This document shows positions 43,838-54,917 of a stretch of 64,000 nt of DNA, in pieces; within the stretch, counting starts at the first letter, position 1; every line of letters begins with the position of its first letter. The stretch comes from Amanita rubescens (Eukaryota > Basidiomycota > Agaricomycetes > Agaricales > Amanitaceae), in contig WION01000184.1 of the NCBI GenBank assembly GCA_015039365.1, positions 1 through 64,000 of the forward strand, read 5' to 3'. Below the pieces are notes generated by a model. It was not told the DNA's origin, ran no database searches, and saw only the letters and a list, made by a program, of their open reading frames with translations. The translations under genes and the position numbers were made by a program.

Positions 43838-44097
43838 TGTAACGGTTGATATTTCATTATCTTTTCTTTTTCTTTTTCTTTTCTTTTTATTTACAAGAAG
43901 TTCCCACGCTTACCTAAGGATTCCGCGGAATGACAGTGTGGGAGTAACAAGTCAGAGTATATATACTGAAGTCTACCTATGTATTCCTTAGCCTTACGAT
44001 TGTTTCTGTTGTCCATAGACTCAATCTAGTCTCATTCTCTCTTCTGCGTTCGAGTCTCGAGTGTCTTAGTGGTTGTGTCTGGGATCACCTCCTAACA
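43838..44097 (+). repeat. 3' LTR of the chromovirus, 260 bp
   Basis: It runs TGTAACGGTTGAT to CACCTCCTAACA. The sequence just before it, GAAGAGGGGGTGA, is a purine-rich tract fitting a polypurine primer. The TTGTT duplication follows at 44098-44102. Confidence 0.93.
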
Positions 44098-44837
44098 TTG
44101 TTCAAGACAGCTGTGCTTGCATTTCTTGATGGACTGCAGATGACGGATCGCCCATCAAAAAACGTCAGACGAGGGTATAACGCATAGGCATTATACGGAG
44201 TTATAATATTCATGACACATGCTAAATGCTCAGTCATAATTCTCCATACCAAAACACAATTTTTACTCACTTGAATGAAATTCCAAAATGGCTTGAAGAG
44301 GAGATTGCGTGGTTGCCATCAATTGTATTACTTTTCCCATTGATGGCATCTTGAAGCTATTGATCGAATTGATCTGTTTTATTGGATAAACGTCGATCGT
44401 GACCATCTCTTCATCATGGTATTGTTCAGCTGCTTCTTCCTTGTGATAACCGAAGTCCAGCAACCATTGAGATTCCGAGGCCGAGTGAAACGAAGGACTC
44501 GGTTTTATTCCAAAACTTGAGCCGCTTTTATTTCCTTTTTGGTAAGCGCCGGTAATTACCGAGTAAACAAATACACGCACATCCTAACAAACAGCCTCGG
44601 ACCTGCCGTGCACAGCAGCGGCCCATAATTCCAAGTGCGTCAGATACATTGAGGCCAGGAACATAAACATCCAAATCAGATGTAGTGAACAGGATACGAG
44701 CAAAAAATTGCAACGCGGTAGATCCACTGATGACGGCCCCAGTCGTATTCAACATATTGAGAAAGTTATCGACGCCTGATTTGGTATGAAAATATGGCAA
44801 CAGAACCCGATTTATGTTCAGCGCAAACCGCCAACAT
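44098..44837 (-). pseudogene. F-box/nucleotidyltransferase-fold gene, central part
   Basis: On the minus strand it reads LPYFHTKSGVDNFLNMLN, then GAVISGSTALQFF and TSDLDVYVPGLNVSDALG. The GS motif followed by D-L-D is the signature of a Pol-beta-type nucleotidyltransferase fold. After an intron near 44580-44530 it continues FHSASESQWLLDFGYHKEEA, VTIDVYPIKQINSI and QSPLQAILEFHS. A further exon carries CVMNIITPYNAYALYPRL. The gene is cut at 44098 by the chromovirus and at 44837 by a MITE. Similar F-box plus GS...DxD proteins are common in Agaricomycetes; their substrate is unknown to me. Confidence 0.68.
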
Positions 44838-45599
44838 CAGGAAAACGGGTTCCAACTTAATTGACTTATATTGGACTTAAACTACTTGCACAAGTAAATT
44901 AAGACAAGATTAAGTAACATTTTTTTGTCTTAGGTGACTTAAAAATTAAGACATTTAAGACACAAGACAGGTCTCGTACTTTTTTTACTTAAATATGCAC
45001 TTATTTGACTTAAAAGTGCCTTATTTTTCTGTGCTACAAGCCTGTTCACAATAAGAATTAAGCCATATAAGGCAGTATAAGTCAGATAAGTCACTCCAGT
45101 CAGATAAGTCACTCCAGTCAGTTAAGTGACTTAAGTAAATAGAAGCAAAATTTCAATAATGGTTAACTACTTTTCTACTAGTGACTTCAATACTACTACT
45201 TATACTACTTATACTACTTATTTAATGCCCTATGAGATGTGCCTGGAGGGGCAAGTGGCGTAGAAGCCCTCCTTATATACCTGGGGCCCTGCGCACGGAC
45301 CATTTTGACCGTGGGAAATATTACGTAAGCATCACGTGACATCAAAATGGTACTCCTGATGTCGAAAAACTCGAATCTAAAATTAGAATTACCAAATATG
45401 GCTTAGTTAATGAGATATTCGTGTTTTTTTAACTTTCCCATGCTGGACTTAGTGACTTAAAGTACTTAAGTGTCCTCCCTTGACTTAAATCTTCTTAGTT
45501 GGCTTAGATGTAAATCTAGTGACTTAAGGAAAAAAAGTGGTAAGTAATATAAGACACAAAAGGCGTCTCAAGTAGAAAAAGTTGGAACCCATTTTCCTG
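44838..45599. mobile_element. 762 bp MITE with CAGGAAAA ends and AT duplication
   Basis: The ends are inverted: CAGGAAAACGGGTTCCAACT on the left, and on the right read inward CAGGAAAATGGGTTCCAACT. The flanks are AT at 44836-44837 and 45600-45601, and removing the element with one AT rejoins the F-box gene frame. Both ends carry many GACTTAA/TTAAGTC motifs. It is non-coding. The centre has CCTCCTTATATACC and CCTGCGCAC as in the 2.3 kb family. The transposase class is unknown; a 2 bp AT duplication is unusual for hAT or KDZ. Confidence 0.82.
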
Positions 45600-45601
45600 A
45601 T

Positions 45602-45781
45602 GAATAGCCGTCAGTGATATCGTGCAAAAAACGGGATGTTCGAGATAGGGAAACGACCTCTTCCGTTTCACTCAAATCCATGATTGCAAACCATATTTCG
45701 GGAGCTAGCCTATTAAAAAAACATATTATCATCTCATCGTAACAAGGGGATTTAGCGAAAATACCGTAAAGTTGAGTTCAT
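45602..45781 (-). pseudogene. F-box/nucleotidyltransferase-fold gene, 5' part
   Basis: The start codon is at 45781 on the minus strand (MNSTL), followed by a short intron. The F-box-like segment is LAPEIWFAIMDLSETEEVVS, then SLSRTSRFLHDITDGYS. The F-box would link a protein to a SCF ubiquitin ligase, although in this family the domain may only serve protein interaction. The frame is open up to the MITE at 45599 and continues on the other side. Confidence 0.66.
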
Positions 45782-47523
45782 GATAAGTAGTAACACGTTA
45801 TGGTGGTCAGAACGTTCTCCCGTATTCAGGAGTACATATATATATATTTGTGATGGCTCATGATTATCAGCGTTTGGCCCTATCAACCTCTATATCGAAT
45901 CAGTTATCGGTACTCCTGGACTGTTTTGTGCATTATTGTCACGGGTGTACCGTGATATGTTCTCGCCACTCGAGGTACACTGAATCAAGTTATATTGTTC
46001 GTGTATCGAGTAGAGAGTAAGTTGTTTGTACATGTGTAACGACGCGCTCTACGGGTTGCACATCACATCAGTCACCTATCTATATATGGCAGCTAGCTGT
46101 ATCTACATGATGGAGAGAGATTGAACCCGGTAATGGGCTACCCGTTACACTCTCCCCCACTAGATTGAACCCAAGGGCCCAATCTACACATAGAAAAGGA
46201 AATCTCTTCTAGTAGAAGAAGCACTGGACTCGAGGTTGAGCTGCAGTTTTTCTTCTAGGATGGCTGCATAAATGTCTTCAAGATCGGAAACAAATGCATG
46301 AAGTAGCCTAATACGATCCCGAACCCCTCCCCCACTAGCCAGTGTCACTGGTTATACATAGAGAGGAGCATAGGCACATATATATACATATTTAATGCAG
46401 CAAAGTAGAGAACAGCAATTTTCACTGAAGTGAAAATTAAATTTCTCTATAAATACATTAGGGGATAGATATAGGAGTTTATCCCCCACAAAAGCGAACA
46501 TGCACGAACATGTTCGTATGGTTCTATAGCCAGTAGAGTGTTTGACGCGTGGTTGTGTCGAAATTCGACGTTCCTTCCTAGTATGGAAGGTCATCACGTA
46601 ACTGTGACTGGCTGAATTTAGAGCGTGCAAGTTCTGCGCGCTCTATTGAGATGGGGTCCCAGCTGGAACAGGCCTGCGCAACGATCGTCCAAGATTTGTT
46701 TGAGTATGTGTCATCGCATGTCATCTCCGAGGTGATCCAGCAGGAGGAACTGTAGATGACTTGCGAGTCATCTAAATAAATAAGTCCGGCGTCGGCTCAA
46801 TAGCTAGAGCCGATAGCCGGAGGTCATGTGACACGCCCAAGGCATGTCAAGCCTTGTTTATCTCAAGAGATAATGATGCAAAGAGAGCTCTTCGTGAAAC
46901 TAACGGCTACAAGAGCCATTATATCCAGTCAATTCGCACAGCGATCTGAGGAGATCGAGAGAGGAGAGGAGAGGAGAGGGAAATAGCTGCGTGAGGGCGG
47001 CTAGGGTGCAAGGTGCGTTCTTCGCCTCTTCTCGTTTTCCTTCTCACTGTAAACTGACCATCTGGGTGATGCATAGGTACCGCAGTGGAATCCGTTTCAG
47101 CCAAACCGAGGACGGCGCAATAAGACCAGTCCTCACGACATATGAGGCCTGGACTCATGTCGGCTTCGAGGCTAGGACTTAGAGCCGGCTCTTCTCGCCC
47201 AGTAGGACGACTACAGCAAGGTTAGGACTCGGAAGAGAGTCCTACAATGCTTACACATCACGACGAACGGGAGACGAGCTGTGGGTAGACTTTGGGTCGC
47301 CTGTCGCTCTGCGGACAAGACTTTGGGTCGGTCCATGTGAGCAAGACTTTGGGTCGGCTCACTCTCGTCTTTGTAACTCGCTGGGAGTGACGGAAGGGTG
47401 CAATGTGCTGCGTGTTGCAGTTCGGGGCTGGGTGCGTCTCGATTCCTCAGTCCAATGGCGTATTGATCGGCAACGTTGAACAGGTATGTGCTCGACGATG
47501 GAAGACCGGCATCGGAACAGCAG
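45782..47523. other. Non-coding sequence, probably LTR-element derived
   Basis: The stretch has no recognisable gene. On the minus strand the purine-rich GTGGGGGAGAG followed by TGTAACGGGTAGC near 46149 looks like a polypurine tract with an LTR start. Similar CTCTCCCCCACTAG occurs again near 46327. GACTTTGGGTCG occurs three times at 47285-47365. The same style of sequence continues at 62369, so this appears to be a larger element that the hAT transposon split. Its boundaries could not be fixed. Confidence 0.35.
46651..46755 (+). CDS. Small ORF, 34 codons, unknown
   Basis: It starts MGSQLEQACATIVQDLFEYV, is predicted amphipathic by eye, and ends TAG at 46753-46755. It could be chance or a short leader ORF of the putative LTR element. 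No family is recognised. Confidence 0.15.
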   Translation: MGSQLEQACATIVQDLFEYVSSHVISEVIQQEEL

Positions 47524-47531
47524 GCTGCGGG

Positions 47532-47745
47532 TAGTGTTTCCAGGTCCGGTCCAGTCCGGTTTTTATTACCTTTTTGGGTGCAACCGGACCAGGACCGGTT
47601 TTTTTATTTTTACCATTTCAGGCAACCGGACTGAAACCATCTTGGACTGGTTGCTTAAGGTCACAGGCAAAATAGCAACCGGTTGGCAACCGGTCACTAG
47701 CTAGACCGGTCTGGTATTAATTCGGACTGGTTGCAACCAGTCATG
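47532..47745 (+). repeat. Left subterminal repeat region of the hAT element
   Basis: CCGGTT, GCAACCGG and GGTTGC motifs occur about a dozen times in both orientations within 210 bp. The right end (62160-62360) is built the same way. Subterminal motif clusters of this kind bind hAT transposases in studied systems; here that is inference. Confidence 0.8.
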
Positions 47746-47831
47746 TATCAGATACAGTACAACACGTGTACTACTAGCAGCAGGAAAAAATGTGTATTAC
47801 ATGTGCTAAATAACTATCATCTACTACAACT

Positions 47832-48280
47832 ATGTCTCGTAAATCTCAGAGAACAAAGAGGCCTACACAGAAAGCAGTATCAAATCCAAGCCGTCATTCC
47901 CAGTCATCCAAGTCCAAATCTTCAAAAGGAAAGAAGAGGCAGGCATCGCCGGAGGATGATAGCAGTGGTACGCACACATCCCCGGATAAGGCAAGTACTT
48001 CAAAGAAGAAGGGCGTTAGTCATTGACAACAGAAACGAGCGCGTCATCACTCACCAGAAGTTGTTGTGGATGATGTTGAGTTGTCAATTGAAGATGAGAT
48101 TGAAGAGCTGGCCATACTAGATGATGGAAGTGGGGACTTGGAGGGCAATAGCAGTGCCGAGGAAGAGGAACCAGAGTTGTCGGAGGTATGTGTTGCAACA
48201 TGTCGTATCTGCAGTATGAATGTCAGTCTTGAATAGGATGTTGGAGACGAGCTTGACGAGCAGCACCGCACCCCACTTCC
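47832..48280 (+). pseudogene. hAT transposase, N-terminal exons
   Basis: From ATG 47832 it reads MSRKSQRTKRPTQKA, then a Ser/Lys-rich stretch. TGA at 48024-48026 lies in GVSH-stop-QQKRARHH, where CGA would fit. The acidic segment VVVDDVELSIEDEIEELAI ends at a GTATGT donor (48187), and the acceptor is at 48236. The next exon (VGDELDEQHRTPLP) is cut at 48280. It rejoins 59353 in frame when the KDZ element and one CCACTTCC are removed. Confidence 0.75.
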
Positions 48281-48298
48281 CACCAAACGCTGGCAGGA

Positions 48299-49809
48299 TG
48301 ATATATCACAGTCTTGTAATAAGCGGCAAATGCGTTATATATTATGACCGCTAATTTATCGACCCCAATGATATATCACCCTCGATAGTTATCAATACCA
48401 CGCCCATTTAGCGCGCCTTGAACAATGCCAGCCATGCTTCCCCCGCCCTTCCCCCCGAAATGCACTATGAATAGAACGGTCGCTCGCGCCCTCTTCTGCC
48501 TACTTCCTGAGCTGTCCAACTTTATCCGCCACAACCGCCCAGATTACTGATTCGGTCATTCACGTCAGAATGGCAGGACTGATGAAGAAGCGGAAAGCCC
48601 ACTTCTTGGATCAAGATCTCCGAAATCGAATGTCATCTATCATTCCTTTTTAGTCAATCGTTTGTCAGCCATATGATTGTTTTTCCGACGTATTGGCAGG
48701 TACTGCTTTGATCAGCGAGATCATGTTGTGATACTGTGGTCACCCGCAGAGCCTCTGTTTTTGTCTCTCATCGGTCAGCCATATGTTTGTTTTTCCTCTT
48801 AGGTTTACCACTTTCCTCTGACCAGGTGGTGCACAGTCCGCTTTCAAGCCTCTCAATGTCACACTTTTTTCTATCGATATGCGACCAGCTCTACTACTAC
48901 TAGGAAGCTAACGACATTTGAAAACATAAAAACAACCAACGTGACTTTATCGCCGCTGATTAGTACATCACGCTGACAAGTTTTCACCAGGATGCACCAC
49001 AATATATCACCTCGATGACCAGCCGCTACTACCGATACATCACGGCCTGTTACCACCGTGTTTTCTCAGCTACCGCGGCTGATATATCACGATTTATAAC
49101 AGCGCGCCACCGCCCGGAATCTAGCCACCACTACTGATACATCACGGCAAGCTGTCACCATGCTCTCTCAGCTATCGCCGCTGATATATCACGATTTACA
49201 ACTGCAGTGTGCCCTCACCCGGACTCATCGCGGGCTCACCACCTCGTGCCAAATCTCACAGCGCCTGGTTTGCTTAGCGAATCTGTTGAAAGCAGAAAAT
49301 GTGAAAAACATTGTCCGACGACTCTGGAATCCCGGTGAAGTGAATATATTACCTCGATCCTAATCATTGCTGATACATCATGGCCCAGCCGCCATTGTGG
49401 ATGCCTTGTTATTCTTGAAAAGGTACCCCCTCGATCATTCGCTGCTCCTGATACATCACGCTCAGTACTAGTATGTTCTCTTCAAAAATCGCACCTCTTG
49501 ACTTGATAGTATATCATACCTATTAGTTATCGGGCAGCCCGGGCTCGTTAGCCCCTCCAGTGCCCTTTCTCAGGCATCACGCAATTTGTGGTGTTACGTT
49601 GCAACAGAGGCGGTAGTGCGCCGGGTGCGATAGCTGAGCGCTGAGCGCTGAGCGACGACATTCACGAACGGGCTAAAATTGTCTCCATCTACCTTGGCTA
49701 ATACGTCAAGCTATGATCATGAGTCTCTAGATTTCAACGGACTTCCCGTCGTGATATATCGTACTAGTAATAGCCAGGTTATGTTTAAGTGACCGCAAAT
49801 GATATATCA
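48299..49809. repeat. Left subterminal array of TGATATATCA motifs, KDZ transposon 2
   Basis: Exact copies are at 48299, 48369, 49080, 49182 and 49800. Close variants such as TGATACATCA occur near 49137, 49370 and 49453, with others in between. The motif is its own reverse complement, so orientation is undefined. The stretch up to 49900 has no gene. Confidence 0.85.
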
Positions 49810-49900
49810 TGTCAAACTAAGCTGGAGTCTATTGCATTGGGACCCGTGGCAGAGCCTATCGTCTTTAAGTATAATGTTGCGTAACTAGGCAGCAGAAGAA

Positions 49901-52900
49901 CTAGACTGCCAAATCATTGATGTCCTTTGCAGCGCCCTCACCCTTTTTAAGCTTTTCATCAAGGCCATCCCATGCCTGCTTACAGTGTTCTTTGAGCGCT
50001 ACTTGAAGCGATGACTGTCGTAGCGCATATGCGCGTCGACCTTCGGCTGTCGCGCTATCGCTAGAATTACCAAAGCTTCCCCGGGCCGAGACCATTCTAT
50101 TGGCAATGTCCTTCCACCAACCAGCTCGCCAAGCGAAGTATCGCAACACCCGCGCCATCTCCTCCTCCAGTAATAGACATTCTTCTTGCCATCGGTTCGC
50201 TCGGGCCCGAGCCTTACACCATTCAACACGGAGTGCTTGAAAAGGCAGTTAGAAGTCTGACAAATGTACCACGGAACGACGAAGATACCTTCCTGAGTAG
50301 CCTCCTCCTTGATTATTGTGCCTTGTATTCTCCAGATCCACGACAGTGTCCGCCGTCCTTCAGATGAATGTGAATCTCCTTCTTCCAACGGTCGTATGTC
50401 TTCATCAGCCAGAGGGCGAAGCTGATGTTCCCACCCCACCTTTAAGAGTCTTCGGGCCAGACGTTCCAGAAGAACCCGTGTATCACGATATCTCTTGACG
50501 CTAAAGTTAATTTTTTCATTAAGCCGATTAAGGACGGACATGCTGCGGGTGTTGTGAGCTTGACCGCGTGCGAACCTCTGCTTCGAGCGATGTAACCTAG
50601 ATCGTACGACGAGCAGCCGGCGTATTTCATTGAGGGCGTCGTGAGCCTGAGCAAAGCGTAGACGCCATTCAAATTCAAAGAGAATTTGATTACAATCAGC
50701 ACAGCCAATGATTTGTGAAGGTAAGAATAGGCTGAGTGACGTGGCATCTAGAGCCTTCCCGCCTCCTTCCTTGTCTTCCTTTGCACGTAGTAAGGCAACG
50801 CCCGGCATATATAAATGCTGTATCTCGCTCCAGGCATCGATTCTTCGTCGCAATCGATTTGCACGTTCCAAAACTGCCGCACGTTGATTGTCTGTCGCAT
50901 GTTGGCCAAGGTTATCTGTGTCTGCCTTTAGTCGGTACCTGAGGAAGTCGATGGGAAGACTGAATCGGGAAGTCTAAAAAATAAATACACACTGCTGCTC
51001 TTCGATATCTAGACCTTGCCAAATCAAAAGGCTACCAGACACTTCTTCATGTAGTGACTTCTGCCCTAATTCTTGCGCTTTCTTCTCTTCCTCAGCCAGT
51101 TGCAACCGTACTTTGGCCTCGCTAATCGCTACCAAAGTCAATGGTATTGAACATGTGTAGCTGTGAGACTTTAACGTACATGGCTGTGTCGTTTCAAACG
51201 GATTTGGCTTGGTTCTATCGCGTTCCCACTCCAAAACCGAATCCAACCATTGCTTTGTGTCTGCGGACCGAAATGCCGAATTGAATTCCTTGAAGTCAAC
51301 CACATGTATCTCACGCTCCTTGATTGCGTCTGTGACTTTCCGAGAAAGGAAGGTTGCAATGGAAGCAATCTTCCGCCAGTTATAGTCGCCGAAATGGTCG
51401 TCAAGGGTGTCGCGGCGAGAACCAGGTCCCATCTGTTTTGTACTGTTGGCAACTGCATTGATAGCCGACCAGCCGCGTTCAGGAGCTTCGCCATCCGTCC
51501 GTCCAACATGTGGTGTAAAATTGAAAGAATAGTGAGCTTGACAATGTGGTATATGTGCCGGCAAATGGAACTTGGGCACGAGGTATTGGATTTGATATTG
51601 TGAAAGCAAAGCTACAGCTTCAGTACCATATAATGCACATCGTTCGCCGAGTCGCTTTGACCACTGACACGCTATGTCATAAGAGACAATGAGCCGCGTC
51701 GGAGCGCCCTGCCGCATGCTTGACAAGAAAAAGTAATCCATATTGATATAGCTTTGTCGTCGTCAACATTCCAATCCATATTTGCAAACTGAACACGCAC
51801 CGTTCGCCCTTCTGCAAATCTCCCAATGAGACGGGTCGCTTCATGTCATGCCGGACGCATTCGACAGTCCCGATTCCCGTTGCCGCCGTTCCCTTGCCCC
51901 CTCGCATACTTGCTGACTTGATGGCGTCGTGGTTGTTGCATCTACTGGTATCATTTTGTACATGATTACCAAACTTAGCCAGGTGATCGTTGAATTTGCC
52001 TTCGTCCACAATATAGGCATACCCGTGGTTAAGACTTGGGTCCCTTGTATTGTTCGAGATGTTTAATCGTTTGAGTCGAAAGTTGGCATCGATTCCAACA
52101 AAAAGGGCATACAGCCATCTGGAAAAGGATAGATGAAATTAAACTCAAATCGAATCGAGATCTGTAACTTACTGTTTCTTCTCAGGAGCAATCTGCCAAT
52201 CGTCTGGAAGGTTTTTTCCTGGTTGCGGACATGCGGGGCAGAGAAGGGCGCACTCTCCTTCCCGTGTTCCAGCCACACCAGTAGGATCATGACCTCTGCC
52301 CGTGCGTTTCAGTAGACGAATGTGACGCCATTCGCGAATGATGCGCATGAAAGCGCGATAGCGATCCTGATATGGGGTTTAAACTCATGGTCCTCTATGG
52401 CGTAAAAAGACGTACCGGTGGAGGGCATGTTCCCGTATTATCGGATTGTCTTGAAATTGATTGATAATATTCGAATGCTGACACTTTTGACGTGAAGGAG
52501 AGTAGTTGAAATGCTTCGAGAAGGCGAAACGTGGCAGCTGTCTTCGGATCGAGAGTGGTTGCCGGAAAGAGCCGAGAACGAAGTAGCTGCACCGGCCGCG
52601 AGACTGCCTGATGGCAATTACAATATTGCATGGTGACGCTATGAATGCCGTGCGAATCAAGTATAACAAAATCACCGTTAAAAGCAAGCGCCGGACTCAA
52701 ACAAGGGTCATCAATGTTGTGATTCAGCTGGATGACCAGCCCAAGCGCCTTCAGTGATGTTGACTCGAAATACTCACCATTCCATAACTAACGGCAACTC
52801 GGAAGTCAGCTAGAAATTGTCTGAATATGATATAAGTGACTTTCCTTTACCCGATGTAGGGGATTCACCCTATGTACCATGACTATACATGAACGGCACA

Positions 52901-53476
52901 AAAGCCGCATGTCGTGACAGTCATCACAGCGGTACAGTCGTAGCTCATCACCGTTGCTGGAGAGACATGATGCGCACGTTTGTTGTTGTTGAGCGCCACG
53001 GCCTTCCAAGCGTAAGAATTCTGACACGAATGTGTCGATTTCAGGAATCCATGTCAGTAAAGGGAAGTCCTAGGGTAATCAGGTTAATGTATTGTGTGAA
53101 ATAGCAAACTTATGCGTACCCCTAGATATCGGTTTGCTCGACGGTTATCGTCCATTATTTCCAGTTCAGCGACGGCAGTTGGGGGGTTGACAAAATTGAT
53201 AGGCTCGTCGAATACGGATTCTATGCCATCTGGCATTGGCTGTGTGCTCCACTGGATTTCATGAACGACCTGAGATGGACATTGTTGGAGAGGCGGACCC
53301 GTAACGCTATAATAGATTTGATTGGTCTTTACTGTACTAGTAGTCGCATCCCGTGACGAAATTTCGGTGTGTCGTTGTATGTGTTGAACAGGTGCCGGTG
53401 ATGCAATGACGGATTTACTAGTTGAGAGAACCACGTCATCATAATATTCTATCTTGTCCCGTCGTCTCTTGCCCAT
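49901..53476 (-). CDS. KDZ transposase 2 with N-terminal cysteine-rich region
   Basis: Multi-exon gene starting at ATG 53476 (MGKRRRDKIEYYDDVVL) and ending TAG at 49901-49903. Motifs in order: RRANRYLG; FLRLEGRG; the cysteine cluster CASCLSSNGDELRLYRCDDC with CRSCIVMVHRVNPLHRV (a CxC2-like zinc region); FVILDSHGIHSVTMQYCNC; FPATTLDPKTAATFRLLEAF; WLYALFVGIDANFRLKRL; GTVECVRHDMKRPVSLGDLQ; the likely catalytic Asp in SYDIACQWSKRLG (near 51680); and the likely catalytic Glu in GRTDGEAPERGWSAIN (near 51480). A helical C-terminal domain follows. I found no in-frame stop in the traced exons. With the intact duplications this is a candidate active enzyme. Its closest recalled relatives are the CxC2-containing KDZ transposases of Agaricomycetes. 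Confidence 0.9.
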
Positions 53477-54096
53477 TGCGAACTGGGAGAATGGGAGACC
53501 AGAGTCCCGCTGAAAGCCAATATATTCCACTGGCAATGACTTCTTACAACCCATGCATGTTGAGGACTCCAATTGTGCGTCGAGTCCCACATGTTCTCCG
53601 AGACAGCGAAGTGAAGGTGTTTGGGAGTTACATGCGCTGTGTTGGTGCTTCAAAGCTTCATGATCAGATCCACCACATCTTTGCATTCAATACCTAATAT
53701 TCCACATGTATCAGATGATCCAAAGAGCAAGGAAGTACTTGCCAAAGGCTTCCATCGATCCTCAAGGTTTTGTATCGGAACGGCCGCGCGCAGTGAACTT
53801 CGGTCGTTTACAAGTTGGACAAAAGACCCTAATAAGTCACGTGAAGGGCCGGGCCGACCACACCGAAGTTCGAACACAAACGGTAGTGTACGCAAATGCA
53901 CCGACTTATGAGGCCGATAGGTATGATATAATGGACCGGAAAGCTTAGTAGAATGACCTTGTTCACCTCACAATTGTTTCCGTTCAGATTCAAGCAGGGG
54001 AATAAGCCGAGTGAATAAAGGTCAGACGATTGAAGCAGTAAACCAGGTCACAGATGCACTTAATTCCCATTGCGGCACAAGACTTGACACTGAGCC

Positions 54097-54841
54097 ATGC
54101 CACGACCGCGACTTTATCACTCCCCAGAAGAAAAGCGGGCCGCAAACCGAGAGAAAAGCAAGCGACATTATGACAAGTGCGTCCGTTCCTCTACTTCCTC
54201 AACTTGACCCTTATACTTAGCATCATTTTCGCGGCACAGGAACAAGGTTGATATACAAGCTCGGCGACAATCAAAATACCGGGAAAGACTGTAAGGAAAT
54301 TGTCGCTAGATCTTTACGACCCCCCAAGTTCAATACAATTGTGCGCAGCCCACATTTTAGTCTCCCCTTGGACCCTGTTGTACACGCGTTCCCAACTAAG
54401 AAGTCGGAGTATGTTTCTCACTCCTTTGTCTATTCCCTTAGATGCCGATCACCTGGTGACAACAGGCAGAAAAATGTTGTGTATTGGCGAGAACAAGCTA
54501 AACAGGCCCACAATGCTTTCCTTGCCAACATCGGACCATCGCCTATGGCTTATGTCGAAACTGTATATCAAGCCTTCATTGAGAAAAAGGATGACATGAT
54601 CATCGAGAATGCTACGACGAAAATCCTTCGCTTTCAGACTGAATTGATGAATTGCGAAAACCATGTATTACAGGTGGACGGAGTTGGGGAGGAATTGCAT
54701 GCCATTCAGAAGAAAGGGTATGATGTTAGCTCCGTCATCCGTTGGCTCGAGGAAATCTGGTGCTATGCATTGTCGGACATTCCGGAGCTAATCAAACTAC
54801 ACACATTGTCTAAATTAATGTATCAGGCACCGGCGATCTGA
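54097..54841 (+). CDS. KDZ-2 small companion protein, basic N-terminus
   Basis: Three exons: 54097-54176, 54240-54290 and 54361-54841, with introns of 63 and 70 nt. The start MPRPRLYHSPEEKRAANREK continues into KRHYDKNKVDIQARRQSKYR, a basic helical region common at the N-terminus of Agaricomycete transposon-linked proteins. The rest (VVYWREQAKQAHNAFLANIG, IRWLEEIWCYALSDIPELIK) is helical with no motif I can name. It lies head-to-head with the transposase gene, separated by 620 bp, and tail-to-tail with the viroplasmin-type gene, separated by 76 bp. DNA binding by the N-terminus is a guess. Confidence 0.68.
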
Positions 54842-54917
54842 CAAAACATGCTTGTATTTATTTTTTCGGGCGGAAACAACAACAATGGCTACATAGTACG
54901 TATGGATGATATCACTT

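Larger units (their letters stand above)
35383..44097 (+). mobile_element. Ty3/Gypsy chromovirus, 8.7 kb with three nested insertions
   Basis: The LTRs are 35383-35636 (254 bp) and 43838-44097 (260 bp, longer in a CTTTTT tract), with a TTGTT duplication on both sides. Domain order is gag, two zinc knuckles, protease, reverse transcriptase, RNase H, integrase and chromodomain. It carries a copia-like gag-only element (38402-39951) and two solo LTRs (40212-40737, 41033-41387), each with its own 5 bp duplication. The coding region has a gag frameshift, several TGA codons and a protease Asp to Asn change, so it is no longer autonomous. It interrupts the F-box/nucleotidyltransferase-fold gene. Confidence 0.95.

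Noticed and set aside
46034..46149. A complete 116 bp element bounded by TGTAACGACG and CCCGTTACA
   Set aside because: The flanks show no duplication, and the right border fits better as the start of a longer LTR on the minus strand.
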